A stretch of DNA of 5,564 nucleotides, from NCBI GenBank assembly GCA_007118195.1, contig SKSA01000040.1, forward strand, positions 1 to 5,564, written 5' to 3'. Made by a program: the position numbers and the translations under genes. The DNA comes from Anaerobacillus sp. (GTDB lineage: Bacteria; Bacillota; Bacilli; Bacillales; Anaerobacillaceae). Below are positions 1-5,564 of the stretch, in pieces; within the stretch, counting starts at the first letter, position 1, and each line of letters begins with the position of its first letter. The notes under the pieces were generated by a model. The model did not search any database and had not been told where the DNA came from. It saw only the letters and a list, made by a program, of their open reading frames with translations.

Positions 1-105
1 TGAGCTTGCTCCAAATAATTTCAAAATTACCCTTAACCCTAGGAAAAACTGTGCAATTCCAATAATAATGTTAATTAAGTAATGAATAAATACAGTACTT
101 TTCAA
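1..105 (-). CDS. YggT-family small membrane protein, N-terminal part (cut by window edge)
   Basis: The first 35 codons of a minus-strand gene that runs off the left edge. The peptide starts MKSTVFIHYLINIIIGIAQF and continues with a hydrophobic stretch, then LGLRVILKLFGASS. One membrane helix spans roughly residues 5-24, followed by the 'GLRxxLKLFGA' pattern that I associate with YggT-family proteins. These are small integral membrane proteins of poorly defined role. The start is non-ATG: AAAGGAG (120-114) sits 8 bases before a TTG at 105-103, with an adjacent in-frame GTG at 108-106 only 5 bases away, so TTG fits better. The gene lies after the terminator of the upstream operon and has its own candidate stress promoter, so it is probably a separate transcription unit. 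What is seen: an open frame with a good ribosome binding site. What is inferred: the family, from only 35 residues. Confidence 0.62.
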   Translation of the reverse strand, partial: MKSTVFIHYLINIIIGIAQFFLGLRVILKLFGASS

Positions 106-139
106 CACTATCACTCCTTTATTACGGTATAGATAGTGT

Positions 140-167
140 TTTCCCGCGAATTTTTAACAGTAAACCT
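140..167 (-). promoter_or_regulatory. Candidate sigma-B-type promoter for the YggT-like gene
   Basis: On the minus strand AGGTTTAC (167-160) is followed by a 14-base spacer and GGGAAA (145-140). The Bacillus sigma-B consensus is roughly RGGXTTRA, 14 bases, GGGTAT. The -35 part matches 7 of 8 and the -10 part 4 of 6, with the right spacing. Transcription would start near 132, giving a leader of about 27 bases before the start codon. No convincing sigma-A promoter was found in the same interval. This is a motif match only. Confidence 0.4.
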
Positions 168-241
168 CACATCCAACTACGACCACTCCCCGAAAAAAGC
201 GCTATTTCTCTTTTTCAACCTCATCTATTTATGAGAGGATT

Positions 242-289
242 ATAATAAAAACCCTATCGCATCGAATTTTTTATTCGAAACGATAGGGT
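242..289 (-). terminator. Rho-independent terminator of the ureohydrolase operon
   Basis: An inverted repeat with outer arms ACCCTATCG (251-259) and CGATAGGGT (281-289) gives 9 base pairs. A 2x2 internal loop (260-261 opposite 279-280) separates these from an inner 6-pair stem, TCGAAT (262-267) with ATTCGA (273-278), closed by a 5-base loop. In the minus-strand transcript the hairpin is followed at once by a U-rich run (TTTTTATTATA, 250-240). It begins 11 bases past the ureohydrolase stop codon. The plus-strand side lacks an equally good U-tract, so it should act mainly on minus-strand transcription. Confidence 0.9.
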
Positions 290-300
290 ATTTCATCTAT

Positions 301-1278
301 TTACTTTATTGTATTCATCACTTCTAACTCAGCTCTTTTTTTCAGTGCAACTAAACTAATCATTTCAAAGGCTACAGCAGAAGCAAGGCCCGCTGTAATT
401 TCAGTAGGATCATATGCAGGAAGAACTTCAACAAGGTCAAACCCTACAATGTTTATTCCCTTTAAGCTTCGAACGTACTCTAATGCTTCAAAGCTTGTTG
501 GTCCTGCTACTTCAGGTGTACCTGTGCCAGGAGCATAGGCCGGATCGACGAAATCAATATCAAACGTTACAAAAACAGGACGTTCACTATCCCCGACACG
601 CTGATGAATGCGCTCTATAACTTGATCTTGGCCTAGCTTTCTCATTTCGCTCATCGGAATTACTTCAAAGCCTAAGTCTCTTGCATCTTCTATACAATCT
701 GGACCATATAACGGGCCACGCATTCCAATTTGAATCGAATGACTCACATCAAGTAAGCCTTCTTCTACAGCGCGCCGGAATGGGGTGCCGTGCATATATT
801 TTTCACCATAATAACTATCCCAAGTATCTCCGTGTGAATCAAAATGAATAAGTGAGATTGGCCCATATTCTTTCGCAAAGGCACGAAGGTTTCCTAATGA
901 AATTGAATGGTCTCCCCCAATAATGATAGGAGTAATTCCTTTTTGAATGATTGTTGTAAGGCCTTCGACCATTTTGTCATACGTACGAAGTATATTTCCA
1001 GGTACAATATCGATATCACCGTAGTCTACACCTGAGCAATATTCAAAAATATTAATCTCTTGTTCTGGATTATATGGCCGTAACAGTACTGAAGCATTAC
1101 GAATATGTTGAGGTCCGTAACGTGCACCAACTCGGTTCGATACTGCTGTATCAAAAGGCACACCAACAATGACAAAGTCGACGTCTTCAGTAGTCTGGAT
1201 ATTTTCCAGTCTCATAAACGTTCTAACACCAGTAAAGCGCGGTGATTGTGAAGAATCTTTCGGTTGAAATTTTTTCAT
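301..1278 (-). CDS. Ureohydrolase: agmatinase / guanidinobutyrase family
   Basis: A protein of 325 residues, normal for the arginase/agmatinase superfamily. These cytosolic binuclear-metal enzymes (usually Mn) hydrolyse a guanidino group to urea plus an amine. The metal-binding motifs are all present, numbered from the ATG start: GGDHS with His124, FDSHGD with Asp147/His149/Asp151, and FDIDFVDP with Asp240/Asp242. The HGTPFRR segment near 163 and a conserved Glu near 284 are also present. The stretch TWDSYYGEKYMHGTPFRRA resembles agmatinase and guanidinobutyrase sequences more than arginases. The start chosen is ATG at 1278-1276, with GGGAGGG at 1289-1283; the frame extends to a TTG at 1305, but that would put the ribosome binding site inside the gene. 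It is the last gene of the operon, 41 bases after the aminotransferase. Agmatine, 4-guanidinobutyrate, 3-guanidinopropionate or guanidine could be the substrate. The aminotransferase next door favours a substrate yielding an omega-amino compound. Confidence 0.9.
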   Translation of the reverse strand: MKKFQPKDSSQSPRFTGVRTFMRLENIQTTEDVDFVIVGVPFDTAVSNRVGARYGPQHIRNASVLLRPYNPEQEINIFEYCSGVDYGDIDIVPGNILRTYDKMVEGLTTIIQKGITPIIIGGDHSISLGNLRAFAKEYGPISLIHFDSHGDTWDSYYGEKYMHGTPFRRAVEEGLLDVSHSIQIGMRGPLYGPDCIEDARDLGFEVIPMSEMRKLGQDQVIERIHQRVGDSERPVFVTFDIDFVDPAYAPGTGTPEVAGPTSFEALEYVRSLKGINIVGFDLVEVLPAYDPTEITAGLASAVAFEMISLVALKKRAELEVMNTIK

Positions 1279-1319
1279 AATACCCTCCCTATAATTTCCA
1301 AACAAATAATTGTTTTTAT

Positions 1320-2654
1320 TTACAGTTTCATCTCAACTTTTTCTTTTATAAATGTATTTAAAGCATGATCTAGCATCTCTAGTCCAGCATCAACTTGCTC
1401 TTTCGTTACCGATAATGGTGGAATCATTCGGATTACTTCGCCTTCATTGCCGCAAAGGTAAAATAATACACCTTCCTTTAGAGCCAAATCTAGAATTCGT
1501 AATACCGCTTGACCGTCTGGTTGTTTCGTTACTGGATTGATGATTTCAATACCAATCATTAAACCGACGCTACGAATACTTCCTATTATCTCGTATTGTT
1601 CTTTCAATTCTAGAAGCTTCCTTTTTGCATATGCTCCTACTTCTCTAGTATTCTCTAGTAATTTTTCTTCCTTAATTACTTCTAAAGTTGCAAGCGCTGC
1701 ACAACATGCAAGTGGATTTCCGCCAAAAGTTGTTCCATGACTACCTAATGGCCACTTTTGCATTAACTTATGGTTTGCTACCGTGGCACTTAATGGTAAC
1801 CCTGAAGCTATTCCTTTAGCAATGGCCATAATATCAGGAGTAACTTGAAAGGTTTGTGCAGCAAACCATTCTCCAGTTCTTCCAAAACCAGTTTGAACTT
1901 CATCAAAAACTAATAAAATATCATGGCGATCACAAATTTCTCTTACCTTTCTTAACCAAGATTGAGGTGGGATAACATAACCACCCTCTCCAAGAATCGG
2001 TTCTAATATAATACAAGCAATCTCTTCAGGGGAAACATGGTGCTTTAATAAATTTTTAAAATCTCGTTCTAATTTTTCAACTGAACACCTCTCTACTTCT
2101 TCCTCTTTTAGATCTTTAAATTCAGGATCTTTCGGATTAAAATAAGGAATTTGATAAGTTAATCCATTTGGTTGTAAAAATTTGCGATATTTGCTTTTGG
2201 ATGTACTTACACTAAGCGATCCTTGCGTTCTGCCATGAAAACAGCCTGTAAAAGAAACGACATAAGGTCTTTTTGTTACGAATTTTGCTAATTTGAGAGC
2301 GCCTTCGATTGCTTCTGTACCACTATTAGCAAAAAAGAAGCAATCAAGATCGCCTGGTAAAATTTCAGCAAGATCATCAGCAAGTCGTAATATAGATTCG
2401 TATTGGATAACACCAATAGGACCATGAATAAGTTGATCTGCTCCATCTTTAATTGCTTGAACGATTTTTGGATGTCGATGCCCTACATTTGTTACGGCAA
2501 TCCCTGAGGTGAAATCTAAATATTGTTTCCCATCTAGTCCCCAATAATAGCAACCCTCTTCTTTTACAACTGGTAAATTAGGATGATCTTTTGCCATACT
2601 CGGAGCTAAACGAGTTGATAATTTTTTTGTAAGATGACTCCAATCATGAGACAT
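1320..2654 (-). CDS. Class III PLP-dependent aminotransferase (GABA / omega-amino acid type)
   Basis: A 444-residue fold-type I aminotransferase, full length for class III (GabT, ornithine, putrescine and beta-alanine aminotransferases). Numbered from the ATG: GYYWGLDG-type N-terminal region near 34-42 (here GCYYWGLDG), ANSGTEA near 109-115 and FHGRT near 139-143 (phosphate and ring contacts), EPILGEGG at 218-225, [12 protein letters not shown] at 250-261 with the cofactor Asp251, AKGIASG with the Schiff-base Lys280, and [10 protein letters not shown] at 306-315. All residues expected for catalysis are there. It should move an amino group from an omega-amino acid or diamine to 2-oxoglutarate or pyruvate. 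The start is ATG at 2654 with GGAGG (2667-2663) 8 bases away; the frame opens at a TTG (2669) that overlaps this ribosome binding site, so it is not used. It lies 22 bases after the YjiH-like gene. With the ureohydrolase downstream, GABA or putrescine is the likeliest donor. Broad-specificity amino acid racemases share the fold and cannot be excluded. Confidence 0.9.
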   Translation of the reverse strand: MSHDWSHLTKKLSTRLAPSMAKDHPNLPVVKEEGCYYWGLDGKQYLDFTSGIAVTNVGHRHPKIVQAIKDGADQLIHGPIGVIQYESILRLADDLAEILPGDLDCFFFANSGTEAIEGALKLAKFVTKRPYVVSFTGCFHGRTQGSLSVSTSKSKYRKFLQPNGLTYQIPYFNPKDPEFKDLKEEEVERCSVEKLERDFKNLLKHHVSPEEIACIILEPILGEGGYVIPPQSWLRKVREICDRHDILLVFDEVQTGFGRTGEWFAAQTFQVTPDIMAIAKGIASGLPLSATVANHKLMQKWPLGSHGTTFGGNPLACCAALATLEVIKEEKLLENTREVGAYAKRKLLELKEQYEIIGSIRSVGLMIGIEIINPVTKQPDGQAVLRILDLALKEGVLFYLCGNEGEVIRMIPPLSVTKEQVDAGLEMLDHALNTFIKEKVEMKL

Positions 2655-2676
2655 TATTCTAACCTCCAACTTTTAT

Positions 2677-4065
2677 TTAAAAGAAAAACAAATGTGCCAT
2701 AACGACGATAATCGGTAATGTAATAATCGTACGTTGGAAAAAAATGATGACTAAATCTAATAAACTTAGCGGAATCTTTGATCTTAATAAAAGAATCCCA
2801 ATTTCAGACATGTAGATTAATTGCGTTAAAGATACCGCTGCAATCACAAAACGCGTTAATTCACTTTCAATCCCGCTCCCTACAACAGCTGGTAAAAACA
2901 TATCTGCAAAACCAACGATCATCGCTGGAGCTGCTGATGCCGCTTCAGGAATTCTCAATAATTCTAATAATGGTACAAAAGGATAAGATAAGTAGACAAA
3001 TATTGAAGTAAATTCGGCGATCACTAATGCAATTGTTCCAAGTGCCATGACTAGTGGAATTAATCCAAACCAAATATCAAGAACATTTTGGAAGCCCTTC
3101 TTTGCAACATAAGTAACACTTTTAATTTCAGATGCTTTCGTTACAGCTTTTTCAACAGCCCACTGATAATTAGTCTTCCCTGCTGGTACATCCTCAGAAA
3201 TCTGTTTACCAACAGGCTCATAATATGAATCTTCCTTCCGAGACAAAGGCGGAATTCGCGGACAAATGATTGCAGCAATTAGACCAGCAACAACAACAGT
3301 TGCATAAAATTGTACAAACATAGCGTCTAATCCGATAAAACTAATAACGACTAAGCTAAAGGCAATCGACGCAACAGAAAAGTTCGTCGCAATGACTGCG
3401 GCTTCTCGCTTCGTATAGTAGCCTTCTTCGTACTGCTTTGTCGTAATTAATACACCAACAGTTCCACTCCCCATCCAAGAAGCAACCGCATCGATCGATG
3501 AACGTCCAGGAAGTTTAAATATCGGTCGCATAACCCTTCTAACAGTAGTACCAATAAAATCCATAAGTCCAAACTCTAATAGTAGTGGCATTAAAAGTCC
3601 AGCAAACAAAAACCATGTTGTTAATACTGGTACAAGAGCGTAAAGTACAGTTCCACCAGTATACTCATCCCAGATAACACTCGGTCCGAAACTAAATAAA
3701 ACCATTAGTGCAAATAAAGCACCTAAAACCCTCATTGTTAACCAAAAACCACCTACATAAAAAAGCGCTTTCAAAAAAGACGATTCCATGATCCATGCTG
3801 GCTTTAAAAGTTTAGCGGTAACTGAAAGAATAACTGAAAGAACTAAAATTACTGTCATAAACTGTGGTAAAGATGAAGAAAAAACTCCTTGAAAAAACTC
3901 TGCTAAAATTCCAACGCCAATTGTCCATTTGCCATCATAAGGAACAGGAACTAAAAATAAAAACAAACCAAATAATGAAGGAATAATAAATTTTAGCTTA
4001 TTAGATGTAGTCATGACGTTCTCCTGCTGCTCAAATTCATCCAGCTTCTTTGCCTTTTCTTCCAA
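2677..4065 (-). CDS. YjiH-family polytopic membrane protein with nucleoside-recognition (Gate) domain; putative transporter
   Basis: A hydrophobic protein of about 462 residues with roughly ten predicted membrane segments. In TTG-start numbering these lie near 26-42, 65-83, 100-124, 140-164, 223-244, 249-267, 332-355, 380-397, 404-425 and 434-457. A charged cytoplasmic-type loop spans about 270-322. The segment around 187-245 (GRSSIDAVASWMGSGTVG, then YYTKREAAVIATNFSV) is typical of the Gate/nucleoside-recognition domain of YjiH-like proteins. The family has no firmly established substrate that I know of. As first gene of a catabolic operon it may import the guanidino substrate or export a product; this is inference from context. 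The start is uncertain. TTG at 4065-4063 has GAGAGGG 8 bases upstream. GTG at 4074 overlaps that site and is unlikely. ATG at 4014-4012 also has a good AGGAG (4025-4021) 6 bases away and would remove a charged 17-residue leader. The gene ends 22 bases before the aminotransferase start. Confidence 0.85.
   Translation of the reverse strand: MEEKAKKLDEFEQQENVMTTSNKLKFIIPSLFGLFLFLVPVPYDGKWTIGVGILAEFFQGVFSSSLPQFMTVILVLSVILSVTAKLLKPAWIMESSFLKALFYVGGFWLTMRVLGALFALMVLFSFGPSVIWDEYTGGTVLYALVPVLTTWFLFAGLLMPLLLEFGLMDFIGTTVRRVMRPIFKLPGRSSIDAVASWMGSGTVGVLITTKQYEEGYYTKREAAVIATNFSVASIAFSLVVISFIGLDAMFVQFYATVVVAGLIAAIICPRIPPLSRKEDSYYEPVGKQISEDVPAGKTNYQWAVEKAVTKASEIKSVTYVAKKGFQNVLDIWFGLIPLVMALGTIALVIAEFTSIFVYLSYPFVPLLELLRIPEAASAAPAMIVGFADMFLPAVVGSGIESELTRFVIAAVSLTQLIYMSEIGILLLRSKIPLSLLDLVIIFFQRTIITLPIIVVMAHLFFF
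3760..3773 (-). promoter_or_regulatory. Candidate catabolite-response element (CcpA cre) inside the YjiH-like gene
   Basis: The minus strand reads TGAAAGCGCTTTTT, which matches 12 of 14 bases of the near-ideal cre sequence TGAAAGCGCTTTCA, including the central GCGC. It lies about 385 bases downstream of the predicted sigma-54 start site, where bound CcpA could act as a roadblock. The same bases encode part of a helix (LKALF), so it may be chance. Confidence 0.3.
4021..4025 (-). promoter_or_regulatory. Ribosome binding site for the alternative ATG start of the YjiH-like gene
   Basis: AGGAG at 4025-4021 stands 6 bases before ATG 4014-4012. It is as well placed as the upstream GAGAGGG site and makes the shorter, 445-residue form (beginning MTTSNKLKF) a real alternative. 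It falls within a Glu-Gln-Gln-Glu-Asn codon run of the longer form, so part of the match could come from coding sequence. Confidence 0.45.
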
Positions 4066-4073
4066 ATAAAACA

Positions 4074-4080
4074 CCCTCTC
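4074..4080 (-). promoter_or_regulatory. Ribosome binding site for the TTG start of the YjiH-like gene
   Basis: GAGAGGG (4080-4074), running into TG, lies 8 bases before TTG 4065-4063. The frame-opening GTG (4074-4072) overlaps this element, which argues against GTG as the start. Confidence 0.5.
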
Positions 4081-4096
4081 TTTTAAATATTCTTTT

Positions 4097-4151
4097 GAAC
4101 CTAAGCCATATAGGATACATTGACTTATTTAAGGTGATGAACTTGAGGTTC
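4097..4151 (-). repeat. Inverted repeat in the operon leader (possible mRNA 5' stem or operator)
   Basis: GAACCTCAAG (4151-4142, minus strand) can pair with CTTAGGTTC (4105-4097), giving 9 base pairs with one bulged base and a spacing of 36 bases. The left arm starts at about +1 to +2 of the predicted sigma-54 transcript, so the message could begin with this stem. The same arm is also part of a small imperfect palindrome, GAACCTCAAGTTC (4151-4139). It could be an RNA stability element, an operator, or chance. No known riboswitch was recognised. Confidence 0.3.
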
Positions 4152-4163
4152 TACTATATTCAA

Positions 4164-4179
4164 TGCAATATTCATGCCA
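4164..4179 (-). promoter_or_regulatory. Sigma-54 (-24/-12) promoter of the YjiH-aminotransferase-ureohydrolase operon
   Basis: The minus strand reads TGGCAT, GAATA, TTGCA (4179-4164). The sigma-54 consensus is TGGCAC, five bases, TTGCA or TTGCT. This matches at every defined position except T for C at the sixth, and keeps the required GG-10 bases-GC spacing. It lies just 8 bases beyond the stop codon of a sigma-54 activator gene and ahead of three co-directional genes. Transcription should start near 4153, giving a leader of about 88 bases to the TTG start. Activator sites would be expected further upstream, inside the 3' end of the regulator gene, or downstream; none could be assigned. Confidence 0.88.
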
Positions 4180-4187
4180 AATAATTT

Positions 4188-5546
4188 TTATATTCCGTAT
4201 TTTTTAAGTTTTCTGACTACTGAAGGCTGACTAATTCCTAACTCTTTTGCCACTTTTACAGTAGTTTTATGTTTTTTCTTCGCTTGTTCTAGTACTTGCT
4301 TTTCAACTTCTTCCATAATTTCTCCTAAAGTTTTTTGTGAAAATTCAATTTCTCGTTGGAGTGAGGTCCTATATTGCTCAGGCAAATCTGAAATAGTAAT
4401 AATTCTCGATGCTGAAGTAACGACCAACCTCTCAATCAAATTGATCAGTTCCCTCACATTCCCCTTCCATTGATGGTTATATAAATTTTGTCTAACAGCA
4501 TCGTCAAGAATACGTTCTCGATTATATTTTGTTGAAAACTCTTGTAGGAAATGATCAGTAAATGAAAGGATGTCTGAAGCTCGCTCCCGCAATGGTGGGA
4601 TAGAAATAGGTACGACATTTAGTCTAAAATAAAGATCTTCACGGAATTTCTTTTGTAATACTAGTTCTTCCAATGATTGATTAGTAGCTGCAATTAAACG
4701 AAAGTCTACATATTTTTCTTTCGTACCACCGACTCTATAAAAGTTTTTTTCTTGAATTAATTTTAAAACCTTTACTTGAAGAGGCATTGGTAACTCACCT
4801 ATTTCATCCAAAAATAAGGTACCCCCTTCAGCTAATTCTACTAATCCAAGTTTTCCTTTTTTATTTGCACTTGTAAAAGCACCGGCTTCATAACCAAAAA
4901 GTTCTGCTTCAAACAAGGCTTCCGGAATCGCGCCACAGTTTACTTCAATAAATGGATTGCTTTTTCTAGGGCTTTCTTTATGTATCATTTTGGCAATGTA
5001 AGATTTGCCTACTCCGGATTCACCAAGTAATAAAACATTTACATCAACATCAGCTACTTGCCGAGAAGTTTCCAAGCATTTTTTCATTTTTTCTGAAATA
5101 GCAATACAACCAACATCTTTCATTTGTTTAGTTCTCAATATCTCCAATTCATTCTTTACACGTTCCATCTCATCTTGCATTTCCATCAAATAATTTTTCA
5201 TATTAACCATTTCTGTAATGTCATGCGAATAGGAAGCGATTCTCCAAACATCACCATTTTCATCAAACACTGGAACACCAGTAATTAACAACTTCTTCCC
5301 AGTATTGGTTGTTTGGACGATATTAACTCTCTTCTTGTTTTCTATTACTAATGGCGTAACAATTGGCGTAAATACACCTTGTTTTTCTAAATCATATACA
5401 GATAAACCGACGATTTCCCTCTCCTCTATTCCATATAATGATTTAGTAGCTTCACTTACCTTGAGTATAAATCCATTTTTATCTGTAACTAAAAGGTCAT
5501 CTTTTAAGGCTTCCAAAATCATTTTACTTTCATTTTTTTGTTCCAC
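4188..5546 (-). CDS. Sigma-54-dependent activator with PAS, AAA+ and TyrR-like HTH domains
   Basis: A 452-residue enhancer-binding protein that would open sigma-54 (SigL) promoters by ATP hydrolysis. An N-terminal PAS sensor domain (about 5-115, ending IASYSHDITE) probably detects the inducer. A short coiled linker follows (about 115-142), then the AAA+ domain: Walker A GESGVGKS at 175-182, the sigma-54 contact loop GAFTSA at 222-227, Walker B LFLDE at 244-248, ATN at 287-289, arginine fingers in FREDLYFRLN (301-310), and GNVREL at 362-367. The C-terminal helix-turn-helix (about 412-452, ending in LKKYGI) resembles that of TyrR. The overall plan is like RocR or GabR of bacilli, which control arginine and GABA catabolism. 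The start is GTG at 5546, with AAAGGGG (5562-5556) 9 bases upstream; an internal ATG at codon 9 has no such site. The gene lies directly upstream of the sigma-54 operon, its likely target. No terminator separates them, so some read-through is possible. The contact loop has Ser in place of the usual second Gly. Confidence 0.93.
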   Translation of the reverse strand: MEQKNESKMILEALKDDLLVTDKNGFILKVSEATKSLYGIEEREIVGLSVYDLEKQGVFTPIVTPLVIENKKRVNIVQTTNTGKKLLITGVPVFDENGDVWRIASYSHDITEMVNMKNYLMEMQDEMERVKNELEILRTKQMKDVGCIAISEKMKKCLETSRQVADVDVNVLLLGESGVGKSYIAKMIHKESPRKSNPFIEVNCGAIPEALFEAELFGYEAGAFTSANKKGKLGLVELAEGGTLFLDEIGELPMPLQVKVLKLIQEKNFYRVGGTKEKYVDFRLIAATNQSLEELVLQKKFREDLYFRLNVVPISIPPLRERASDILSFTDHFLQEFSTKYNRERILDDAVRQNLYNHQWKGNVRELINLIERLVVTSASRIITISDLPEQYRTSLQREIEFSQKTLGEIMEEVEKQVLEQAKKKHKTTVKVAKELGISQPSVVRKLKKYGI

Positions 5547-5564
5547 AAGATCCCACCCCTTTAA

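Noticed and set aside
192..210. Second cre-like site around AGCGCT upstream of the YggT-like gene
   Set aside because: Only about 9 of 14 positions match the cre consensus and the TG/CA ends are missing.
414..620. Plus-strand open frame across the ureohydrolase gene, and similar plus-strand frames at 1352-1740, 2778-3011 and 5005-5193
   Set aside because: They lie antisense within strongly supported genes, lack recognisable domains and have no convincing ribosome binding sites.
1279..1319. Short hairpin AACAA/TTGTT between aminotransferase and ureohydrolase as a terminator
   Set aside because: Only five AT-rich pairs with no GC-rich stem; too weak for termination, and the downstream gene has no promoter I can see.
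4075..4163. Guanidine riboswitch (ykkC or mini-ykkC type) in the operon leader
   Set aside because: A guanidine sensor would suit the pathway, but I see no tandem ACGR-loop hairpins or ykkC core, and the leader of about 88 bases has room for only a simple stem.
4180..4330. TyrR-box or other palindromic activator site upstream of the -24/-12 promoter
   Set aside because: No convincing palindrome stands out in this AT-rich coding end; any assignment would be a guess.
1..5564. Mobile element, CRISPR, phage or defence system
   Set aside because: No transposase, integrase, spaced repeats, tRNA or terminal repeats were seen; base composition and gene style are uniform.

Overview
The window looks like chromosomal DNA from a low-GC, Gram-positive spore-former-type bacterium (Bacillaceae or a close relative). 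This rests on AT-rich sequence, strong purine-rich ribosome binding sites, frequent GTG/TTG starts, and the gene families present. All genes lie on the minus strand, so the biological reading order runs from position 5564 down to 1.

Reading along the minus strand, the layout is as follows. (1) At 5546-4188 is a sigma-54-dependent transcription activator with a PAS sensor domain, an AAA+ ATPase domain and a TyrR-like C-terminal helix-turn-helix. (2) At 4187-4066 is an intergenic region with a near-perfect -24/-12 (sigma-54) promoter and an inverted repeat at the predicted 5' end of the message. (3) At about 4065-2677 is a polytopic membrane protein of the YjiH / nucleoside-recognition (Gate) domain family. 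(4) At 2654-1320 is a class III PLP-dependent aminotransferase of the GABA/omega-amino-acid type. (5) At 1278-301 is a ureohydrolase of the agmatinase/guanidinobutyrase type. (6) At 289-242 is a rho-independent terminator. (7) At 167-140 is a candidate sigma-B-type promoter for the next gene. (8) At 105-1 is the first part of a YggT-family small membrane protein, cut by the window edge.

Items 3-5 form a tight operon (gaps of 22 and 41 bases) between one sigma-54 promoter and one terminator, with the likely activator directly upstream. The simplest reading is an inducible catabolic module for a guanidino compound. The membrane protein may move the substrate or product, the ureohydrolase releases urea and an amine, and the aminotransferase removes the amino group. 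With 4-guanidinobutyrate as substrate the steps would be guanidinobutyrate to urea plus GABA, then GABA to succinate semialdehyde. With agmatine they would be agmatine to urea plus putrescine, then putrescine to 4-aminobutanal. The sequence alone does not decide between these. No aldehyde dehydrogenase, decarboxylase or urease is present in the window.

No mobile element, CRISPR array, tRNA or rRNA was seen. The individual families are known. The less routine points are the pairing of a YjiH protein with guanidino catabolism, the GAFTSA variant of the sigma-54 contact loop, a possible catabolite-response element inside the transporter gene, and the alternative starts of that gene.
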